Shown here: positions 56,796 through 64,000 of the stretch, piece by piece
Numbering within the stretch: the first letter of the stretch is position 1
Layout: each line of letters begins with the position of its first letter
Assembly (NCBI GenBank): GCA_017607445.1
Contig: JAEVHH010000002.1
Location: forward strand, 5,796,001 to 5,860,000
DNA: 64,000 nt
Source of the DNA: Histoplasma ohiense
Taxonomy: Eukaryota > Ascomycota > Eurotiomycetes > Onygenales > Ajellomycetaceae
Reading direction: 5' to 3'
Notes under the pieces: model-generated
What the model saw: the letters and a program-made list of their open reading frames with translations, nothing else
What the model was told of the DNA's origin: nothing
Databases searched by the model: none
Program-made: the position numbers and the translations under genes

Positions 56796-59516
56796 ATGCC
56801 TCCATTCTTACCCCGGAAAAGGGGGCTGTCCGAAGATCGTTTCCCCAACAAGCGTCAGGCGCGTGAACCTGAGGACATAGGATCATCGACAAGGAAAGAT
56901 GCAAATGGGACTGCAACGGAATTGTTAGACGACGACTCTGAATCAGACTTGAGTTCCCTACCTTCCTCGAATGCAGACAAGAATAATGGGTATAATTCAG
57001 ACAATAATGACGACGACGACGATTGTGATGATGAAGAGGAGGACTGGGAAGATGCGCTTCAAGGGACAACTCTAACCTCAGCGCCAACGCCCGCTACTCC
57101 AGCAAGCTCCACAGCTCCGCGAGACCTCGAGCTTACATTGGACAAGAACCACGCCATCTTCATAGACCCTGAAGCTCCGGGTAAGAAAGGCCCCAGCAGG
57201 ATTGAACGGCAGATACGCATCCAGACCCACTGTATGCATGTGCAGTTCCTACTATTCCACAACGCTCTCCGTAACTGGTGGATCAATGATGCAGAACTCC
57301 ACCAGATTCTACGAGATCAATTACCACCAGCCATCAAGAATGAAATCAAGAAATGGGAGGTTTCTGCTGGGATACAACATCCTGACCTCCCTACCAAGAT
57401 TGGAAAGGGAAAGGGGAAGTATAAGAATCAAAACAACAAACGGCAGCGGGATTGGGGGGAAGACGCCTCTCGTCTAGAGGCCGGTCGGCCAGATATGAGC
57501 CGGGGAGATCCCACGATCCATATTCTTAGGGTTCTTGCCGCGTATTGGAGGAAACGTTTCAGTATTACAGCTCCGGGGTTACGGAAAAATGGATATCGAC
57601 CTACCGCGATGCTTCAGCAGGAAACCAGCTCATTCCACAAGGGCGATCATGGTAAATATGATCATGGTGAGCGGATAAGAGGTCTAGGTGAGTTTCGTGA
57701 CCTAGCACGTCGCTCGGAAGGCTCACGGGATGTGGGCGCACAGCTGTTTACGGCTTTGTTGCGGGCATTGGGAATGGAAGCAAGGATGGTCGCTAGTCTA
57801 CAACCCCTCGGGTTTGGGTGGACCAAAGTGGAAAACTATCGCCTGAAGGACCGGGAGCTGGCAACGGCGACAGTGACAGATGATGGGGCAGAAGCATCCT
57901 CTCCTAGTGAGGCACTCTCCAGTGACGAAGGTAGCATAACCGATGACCCGTCGTCCAAGCCCAATAAACGAAGATCAAAAAATAAACACAATCCAGTCAC
58001 AAACAGGAAATTTGATAGTGATCTTCCCTTCCCGATATATTGGACTGAGGCCGTCTCTCCAATCACACATGAAATAATCCCAGTCGAAACTCTAATCCTG
58101 CCAAGTTCCAATGCAGTTGCGACGACGCCTGAGCTTTTATCATCATTTGAGCCGCGCGGCGTCAAAGCTGAGAAGGCAAAGCAGGTAATTGCATATGTCG
58201 TAGCGTACTCACCCGATGCAACAGCCAAAGATGTCACTACTAGGTACCTCAAGCGGCACACCTGGCCGGGGAAGTCCAAAGGTTTTCGCATGCCTGTTGA
58301 GAAAATCCCGATGCATGGCGGTCGAGGACCCGCGAGATATTTTGTCTATGATTGGTTCAAAGCTACAATGAGAGGATATGTTCGGCCAGAAGATAAGCGA
58401 ACCATTGTTGATGAGAAGGAGGATTCGAAAGATCTCGTTGCGAACCAGCCCGAGAAAAAACTTCAAAAGAAGGAAGGGGACACGTTGCAGAGCTTGCGGA
58501 ATTCTACGGAGTTTGTCCTTGAACGGTTTTTACGTCGTGAGGAGGCCATACGTCCCGGTGCGCAGCACGTTCGAACTTTCACCTCCGGCAAGGGAGACAA
58601 GATGAAAAAAGAAAAAATTTATAAACGGTCAGATGTTGAGAAGTGTCTTTCTGCAGAAAGCTGGCACAAGGAAGGTCGGCAGATTAAGATAGGAGAAGCT
58701 CCGTTGAAACTTGTCCCTATACGCGCGGTAACATTAACGCGGAAGCGCGAAGTTGAGGTGGCAGAGCGGGAGAGCGGCGAGAAGCAAAAGCAAGGTTTAT
58801 ACGCGCTTTATCAGACGGAATACATCATCCCGCCGCCAATTAAGGACGGGAAGATCCCGAAAAACGCCTACGGGAACATCGACTGCTTCGTCCCTTCAAT
58901 GATCCCCAAGGGCGCGACACATATTCCTTTGCGCGGGACGGTGCGAATATGCAAGAAGCTAGGCGTAGATTATGCAGAGGCGGTGACTGGGTTTGAGTTC
59001 GGGAGTAAGATGGCCGTTCCTGTCATAGAAGGTGTGGTTGTGGCATCTGAAAACGCGGGTCTTGTCAAGGACGCCTGGCTGGCAGAGGATGCTGAAAAAC
59101 GCAAAAGGGAGCAGTTGAAACATGATAAACTTATTCTTTCCATGTGGAGGAAGTTCATTATGGGCCTACGAATTGCTGAGCGCATTCAGGCTGAGTACGG
59201 AAGTGGTGGAGATGGAGAGGAACGGAATCCGTTTTCGAATAGTCGATGCGATCGCGATATTCCGCCTGTCGAAGACGGGTTTGAGAGGGAAAAAATGAGT
59301 GGGGAGCCTGTTGATGAGGGTGGTGGGTTTCTGTTGCCGGGTGAGGATGAGTCGGTGCATCACAAGGATATAGTTGATGAAATGGAAGGGGGATTTCAGT
59401 CGCGGATGGCAAAGGATAAGGGAGATGAAAATGACGGTAGAATCGATATCGAATCATCGTCTGAATTGAGTGATGCTTTATCTGTTGTCTCTGTTCATTC
59501 AACGCTCCGATCCTAA
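56796..59516 (+). CDS. rad4: Rad4/XPC family DNA damage recognition protein
   Basis: An uninterrupted 906-codon frame. Rad4/XPC binds distorted DNA with Rad23 and starts global nucleotide-excision repair in the nucleus. The acidic N-terminus (DDDDDCDDEEEDWEDALQ) is typical. The transglutaminase-like fold is seen in two pieces, GSRDVGAQLFTALLRALGMEAR with VASLQPLGF, then FPIYWTEAVSPITHEIIPVETL and GVKAEKAKQVIAYVVAYSPD. Beta-hairpin domains follow: SLRNSTEFVLERFLRREEAI (BHD1), LYALYQTEYIIPPPIKDGKIPKNAYGN (BHD2) and the CFVPSMIPKGATHI to AVTGFEFG run (BHD3). The tail is acidic. The length is close to that of fungal orthologues. No broken or missing part is seen. Confidence 0.92.
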   Translation: MPPFLPRKRGLSEDRFPNKRQAREPEDIGSSTRKDANGTATELLDDDSESDLSSLPSSNADKNNGYNSDNNDDDDDCDDEEEDWEDALQGTTLTSAPTPATPASSTAPRDLELTLDKNHAIFIDPEAPGKKGPSRIERQIRIQTHCMHVQFLLFHNALRNWWINDAELHQILRDQLPPAIKNEIKKWEVSAGIQHPDLPTKIGKGKGKYKNQNNKRQRDWGEDASRLEAGRPDMSRGDPTIHILRVLAAYWRKRFSITAPGLRKNGYRPTAMLQQETSSFHKGDHGKYDHGERIRGLGEFRDLARRSEGSRDVGAQLFTALLRALGMEARMVASLQPLGFGWTKVENYRLKDRELATATVTDDGAEASSPSEALSSDEGSITDDPSSKPNKRRSKNKHNPVTNRKFDSDLPFPIYWTEAVSPITHEIIPVETLILPSSNAVATTPELLSSFEPRGVKAEKAKQVIAYVVAYSPDATAKDVTTRYLKRHTWPGKSKGFRMPVEKIPMHGGRGPARYFVYDWFKATMRGYVRPEDKRTIVDEKEDSKDLVANQPEKKLQKKEGDTLQSLRNSTEFVLERFLRREEAIRPGAQHVRTFTSGKGDKMKKEKIYKRSDVEKCLSAESWHKEGRQIKIGEAPLKLVPIRAVTLTRKREVEVAERESGEKQKQGLYALYQTEYIIPPPIKDGKIPKNAYGNIDCFVPSMIPKGATHIPLRGTVRICKKLGVDYAEAVTGFEFGSKMAVPVIEGVVVASENAGLVKDAWLAEDAEKRKREQLKHDKLILSMWRKFIMGLRIAERIQAEYGSGGDGEERNPFSNSRCDRDIPPVEDGFEREKMSGEPVDEGGGFLLPGEDESVHHKDIVDEMEGGFQSRMAKDKGDENDGRIDIESSSELSDALSVVSVHSTLRS

Positions 59517-59866
59517 CCACTCGACCTCGCTGAGGACATCTGCTAGTTATCCCGAAGCACCGAACCTTTTCCAGCCAGTTTGAATGGACATATTGTACTG
59601 TACATATATAAATAAAGAGAAAGAACACCATAATATCGTGTATAAATGCATCTCGACCAAGGGCGTATTTTCCTCTGTAAACTTGGAGCCCTTTTGCTCG
59701 ACAACCTGGACGGCTTTCGAGAACAGCTAACAACTTCAAAGGGGGCGACGCTTATCAGTTCCTTATCGGATCTTTGCTTGATTCCTCAGACCTCCGCCAG
59801 TAGAATCCATCCACCATATAATTCTCTAACCGTATATCCCCTTGGTGCCAAAAAGCCATCCCCACA
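59517..59866. other. short intergenic region between Rad4 and the HIT gene
   Basis: 350 bp with a TATATAAATAAAG tract near 59604. It holds the Rad4 3' end and the promoter of the HIT gene. No further gene is seen. Confidence 0.5.
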
Positions 59867-60485
59867 ATGTCCCTAATCTCCAAGAGCCCAATATATTTTG
59901 GGCCTTTCCTAGTAACATCGCAGGCAAGCATCCATACCCCTTCATACAATCCCAACCCCCTCTGCTGACATCAACAATCAGGTCTTCTACATAACCCCAC
60001 TCTCCTTCGCTCTCGTAAACCTGAAACCCCTCCTACCAGGGCACGTCCTTGTCTGTCCCCTCCGCCGCGTTCCGCGCGTCGCCGACCTCTCCCACAGCGA
60101 AACAGCCGACCTTTTCCTAACCGTCCGACGCGTAAGCCGCATGATCGAACGCATCTACCGTGGCACAAGCCTAAATATAGCTATACAGGACGGTCCGGAG
60201 GCGGGGCAGACGGTGCCGCACGTACATGCGCATATAATACCGCGGCGGAAGGCAGATTTGGACCAGCGGGGTGGTTCAGATGCTATTTATGAGATGATGG
60301 AGGGGCAGGAGGGGAATATTGCGAGGCATTTAGGGGAGATGGTGGAGGAGAAGAGGCAGAGGGAGAAAGAGAGATCTAGATTTCCAAGAGCAGATAATGA
60401 GGGGAGGGAGCCGAGGTCGGAGGAGGAGATGATGGAGGAGGCTTTTGCGTTGGCGAAGGAGATGGAGCAGGAGACTGTGGATTGA
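59867..60485 (+). CDS. FHIT-type HIT hydrolase (diadenosine triphosphatase)
   Basis: 186 residues in two exons (59867-59923, 59982-60485). The HIT active site HVHAHIIPR and the N-terminal block PIYFGPFLVTSQ/VFYITPLSFALVNLKPLLPGHVLVCP match Fhit/Hnt2 enzymes, which split Ap3A to AMP and ADP. The intron has a GC donor (CAG/GCAAGC) and a normal acceptor; without it the conserved N-terminal block is broken. A charged loop (EKRQREKERSRFPR) follows the HIT motif. The gene is tail-to-tail with the HD-domain gene. Confidence 0.88.
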
Positions 60486-60890
60486 GTTGGGGTGTCTTGG
60501 TGATGCGGACTATATCATTGACGATGGCGTCGAAAAGTTTTGTATAGAGATATTGAGGGCGTTATTATTACGAATTTATCATGTAGGATTTTTATTTACT
60601 GGCATGCACGACATTGATGGATCTAGAGCTGTTTGCAGGGAAATGGGAGGTGAGTATGCAAGGTGGGAAATGGGTATCCCTGGGTTTGATTCTATAACCT
60701 ATTCCGATGTTGGAGACGCAATAAGAAGGCGCCCAAAATGAAACCCTAACTCCAGGTCTGCTGTGATATCACAATGTGAACCGCTCGCACATCATCTATG
60801 GGACCAAAAGGGAGAAAAATGATAAGTTGAAAGGACCATTTCATAGCTCATGGCACATTCTTCATCGAACTCATGTGTTCAACAGCGGAT
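60486..60890. other. convergent intergenic region
   Basis: 3' regions of the HIT hydrolase (+) and HD-domain gene (-). Small plus frames here have no features. Confidence 0.5.
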
Positions 60891-61622
60891 TTAGGCGTCG
60901 CTTGACTTGCCCGCCCAAAATGATTCTCTTTCCTGCATTACGACCGCAGACCACTCCCTAACCTCAGGAAGCTTGATTCCCTGCAGCACGTGGAAGAATT
61001 CCGACAAATCCAACTTCCCCGCATGGCTCCGCTCATACTCTACAGCCTGCAGTAACAGCTCTAGTTTGTCGATATCATGGACGAACTTCGCTTCGAGCGT
61101 ATCGTTATCCTCATACTCTTCGAATATCTCCTGGATATCCTGGCTCGCCAGGCCCGGCACCGCTCCAAGCAAAGATTTTGAAATGTATTCGATAACTTCC
61201 GCCTCACGCCTGGCTTTTTCTACTTTCGGTATGTGTGTGTCTGCTGGGGTGATGTCCCCGACTATGGATTCTGCCATGTCATGAATCAAAGCCATTTTGG
61301 TGCAGCGGGGAATATTGAGTCTAGCCGCAAGCGCAGGTGGTGCGAACATCGTCATGATGGACATGCGATACATGTGATCGGATATTGATTCACCGTGTGC
61401 AATACCAAATCGTCGCCATCCTTCGCGTTTTGTGGTCTTTAGTCGCTCAAGGAGATGGAAGAAAGGAACTGGAGTGGGAGTGTTCTGAAGAGGCGGGTGA
61501 GGTAGGGTAGCGATGACTGGACATTGTATTGTCAGTATCTCGTTAACTAAATAACGAAAAATAAGGTCGTCCGACAAGATTGGAGAGTGCAGACCGGATT
61601 GAGCCGTCCATTGAGCATCCAT
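60891..61622 (-). CDS. HD-domain 5'-deoxynucleotidase (HDDC2/YGK1 type)
   Basis: 217 residues in two exons (61595-61622, 60891-61516), starting MDAQWTAQS and joining to VIATLPHPP across a 78-bp intron that is itself open and in frame. The family removes phosphate from dNMPs, probably in cytosol. Core motifs are LERLKTTKREGWRRFGI, the His of ESISDHMYRMS, the HD pair ALIHDMAESIVGDITPAD, and the late Asp HDIDKLELLLQAVEYE, which together form the metal site. The alternative, unspliced reading would start at 61742 with an extra N-terminal stretch unlike the family. Confidence 0.85.
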   Translation of the reverse strand: MDAQWTAQSGLHSPILSDDLIFRYLVNEILTIQCPVIATLPHPPLQNTPTPVPFFHLLERLKTTKREGWRRFGIAHGESISDHMYRMSIMTMFAPPALAARLNIPRCTKMALIHDMAESIVGDITPADTHIPKVEKARREAEVIEYISKSLLGAVPGLASQDIQEIFEEYEDNDTLEAKFVHDIDKLELLLQAVEYERSHAGKLDLSEFFHVLQGIKLPEVREWSAVVMQERESFWAGKSSDA

Positions 61623-62126
61623 CGGCATAGACAACCCCATGATATCGGCAACGTCAAGCAATATTTCGGAAGCGCGTACTGAGCCAAAAGTGCAAGCTGC
61701 CTTCGCAAGTCTTATATATCGATCGCTATTTATCTTTAACAAAAAATTGAAGTTACTCTAAAGTAAATATTTGTACGAGGAGAAGATCTATCCCTCTCTA
61801 ACGGCGAGTGAAATGGTAGCCGGAAGAATAGTAATATGAAACACAGGTCTTCCAATGTTGACGCGGAGGATTCCAAGTTCTTTCGGCTTGGTTGAAGGAT
61901 TCTGGACAAACAATGCAAACAACACAATCACCATCCAACCTTCCTCTGTTTACTTTGCCAGGTTCGTCAACGCACTTCGCATACGAGGAGTGATTAAGCT
62001 GGACACCAGCATCGGCAGCCCGCATCGACAGCCCATGCAGATGGCGGGGACAAAAATAAACACGGATAGCTTGAGTGAGCGCTTTGGTTAAATCATTGGA
62101 GTATCTATCGATTATGACTTTTTACA
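61623..62126. promoter_or_regulatory. divergent promoter of HD-domain gene and HAUS6-like gene
   Basis: About 500 bp between the two divergent starts. The minus frame that extends upstream of 61622 is probably non-coding. No clear TATA box or other motif is picked out. Confidence 0.4.
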
Positions 62127-64000
62127 ATGCAATCTTCCACCCCTTCTTCTCTGAGGCCCAAAGGACTCAATTGGCCAGTCTCCTCGCACATCACTGTTTT
62201 TGTGCGAAACCTCAGGCTACTGCGCTTTGACCAGCTCCCTGGCTGGCTAAATATAACTGTCCGCTCCTTTTCGGGTGCTCAATCAAACCTTCGGCAGCGC
62301 ATCAAAGTGGTGGAATGGTCTCTTTACCAACTGTTTACGATATGGGACCCAGAAGGGGCTCAGAATGTAAGCACCCGTTAAAGGGCAATCATCGTACACT
62401 GTTTATTTTAATTGGAAATGCTTCTAAAACTACCTTATCAGAAATTGCGTCCTTTTTTCCCTCCACTTGAACCCTTGCAATCCGTTAACCTTCGGGCAGC
62501 CCTTTTTCGTGCGCTGTCCGATATGAAAAAGAATGGGGTTCTGGGAAGGGAAGTGATACTCCGTAAGACGATGCTTGATGAGTGTAAAGGGGAGAAATTC
62601 GAGGAGGCGCTGGCCACATTTTCTCTGACAGTGCTACGGAAGGTGATATTGGCTCGCAAGGGTGAACACCACAATCCAGTTCTTGAGATGACTATCAATG
62701 GGAGAGCTTCGTCCTCAGAACAAGAGATGCTGGTTCCACTGATTATAGCCTATCGCGTCTCACTCACAACCATGATTAATGATAAATGCCATGTACGACA
62801 AGCTTATGACCAACTGAAAACCCTACTTGAAAATAAGACGATAGAGCTTGCTGCCCGATCAAAGCAAGCTGCGAATAAACCCACTGCTGACGAAAACGAA
62901 CTTAGACATGAGATCATGAACCTATGGCATGGAAATGAAAAATGGGCCCACACAATTCTCAATGGCGGAATACGAGTGTCCACTGATCACGTTCTCGAAT
63001 CATCTTTTTCCCAAACGCTTTCGCTTATTAGAAATGGCCAGCTGGGTGATATAGAAAACAGACCTTCCTCAGATCTATTGGCTGATTTAGATAATCGACT
63101 CTCAGAGCAGAAGGCTAGAGTTGAAAAATGGCGGAAGTTTAAACATACTCTAGTGGAAGAACGAGGTGTAAAGCAACCATCGAAACACCGCAGCTCCTCC
63201 CAGATATTAGCTTTCCGGGACCACCAGTCGTTAACAATCGCTTCACTCGCTCAGTCAGATCGCACGTCGACCTCTCTGTCGACCAATGGCACGGAGTACT
63301 CCTCATTAGTTTCAGCACTCGATGCTGCGCTTCTGAAGCACGAGGTCAACATCTCACAAAAGAAACGGCAGCCTGATTCAGAAGATTCAAGAAACCAGCG
63401 ATTACTTAATGCTCATTCAAATCGTGATTACTCAATAGACCAAGCGACGCTGAGTCTTCTGGCTGACCAACCGACTCCTAATTCGAGCGACATGGATAAT
63501 ACATCGATGCTCTCCTCTCTCCCAACCCAAGGGAGCGGTAGAAGCTCTCCTAGACTAGAAAGCAGAGAGATAAGCGGATCAGGAAGTCCGAACTACGAAT
63601 ATTCGTCTCGTGCTGTGACGCCATCCATCACCTTTGACTATGATTCCAACCCAAGCCCCATAAACATGGACATAGAATCTCTGCAACCAATCCCTGTACA
63701 ACCCACGCGAGCCGTTTCAGGCAACCTCGTCGAACGCACAAGGCAATCGATGTCGTTCCTCCCCAAACCCAGCTCGCGACCCCGTCAGTCCCTAGCAGCT
63801 AAGCCTCGAAAGTCCCAAGTGTTCCCTACAAACCAGTTTGAAACTCCGAAAAGGGACGGTCTCCGGAGTCTCGAACCAGGAGGCTCTGGGACGTCAACAC
63901 CTAAGGAAGAACTATTTAGTCAGGATGCGGATTATGCTAGCGTGTTTAAGAGCAGGCCCAAGGTTGCCATGAGCCCCGTCAATTCTCCAGCGGTACATAT
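62127..64000 (+). CDS. HAUS augmin-like complex subunit 6 homologue (cut by window end)
   Basis: Exon 1 (62127-62366) and exon 2 from 62442 to beyond the window; about 600 residues are visible. The first 250 match my recollection of the HAUS6 N-terminal domain: VFVRNLRLLRFDQLPGWLNITVRSF, VEWSLYQLFTIWDPE, FPPLEPLQSVNLRAALFRALSDMKK and VILRKTMLDECKGEKFEEALATFSLTVL. Augmin recruits gamma-tubulin to existing spindle microtubules. The rest is Ser/Pro-rich with short charged helices, probably disordered, ending without stop at AVH. The start is the first ATG that gives this domain. No odd features are seen. Confidence 0.82.

Noticed and set aside
1..64000. tRNA, rRNA or other structural RNA genes
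   Set aside because: I looked for tRNA box-like patterns and rRNA-like stretches and saw none convincing; a covariance-model scan would be decisive.

Overview
The window is nuclear DNA of a filamentous ascomycete. Genes carry many short GT-AG introns (50-150 bp), and the protein set is typical of Pezizomycotina: an MDR-type and a PDR-type ABC transporter, two Zn2Cys6 regulators, Rad4, a fungal HAUS6-like protein, and MFS permeases of the phosphate and allantoate classes. A large AT-rich block of decayed Ty3/gypsy DNA and a cysteine-rich protein type that I associate from memory with Onygenales suggest a Eurotiomycete, perhaps a Blastomyces/Emmonsia-like fungus. That placement is inference.

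Layout. 1-13.7 kb: MDR ABC transporter (+), Rds1/ferritin-like secreted protein (-), PHO84-like phosphate transporter (-) and a long, repeat-rich upstream region. 13.7-27.5 kb: one composite mobile element. 27.5-32.9 kb: AhpD-like protein (-) and ACSF3-like acyl-CoA synthetase (-). 34.3-38.6 kb: Dal5-type permease (+) and a secreted LPMO-like protein (+). 40.2-51.9 kb: a Zn2Cys6 regulator (-), a PDR transporter (+) and a second Zn2Cys6 regulator (-). 52.9-64 kb: ordinary housekeeping genes (unnamed conserved protein, CoA-binding protein, Rad4/XPC, FHIT-type HIT hydrolase, HD-domain deoxynucleotidase, HAUS6-like, cut by the window end).

The standout is the 13.7-27.5 kb block. It is bounded by inverted termini that share a perfect 16-bp end (13738-13753 and 27491-27506). 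Inside is a broken transposase-like gene on the minus strand. That gene was interrupted by a 6.2-kb chromodomain Ty3/gypsy retrotransposon (15601-21812) with about 600-bp LTRs and a 5-bp GTGTG target duplication. Across the duplication the host reading frame rejoins exactly. The block has almost no CpG and few CC/GG dinucleotides, while CA and TG are common. The gag and pol frames are nearly unshifted but carry about 45 TGA stops against two TAA and no TAG (my hand count), at expected Arg or Trp positions. This points to C-to-T hypermutation at CpG and CpC rather than the CpA context of Neurospora RIP. The outermost 80-odd bases at each end escaped it. A plus-strand gene for a cysteine-cluster, coiled-coil protein sits near the right end of the element.

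Outside the element most genes look intact. Reading exons by hand gave whole-codon totals for nearly all spliced models. Two introns appear to be GC-AG, and three introns are stop-free multiples of three.
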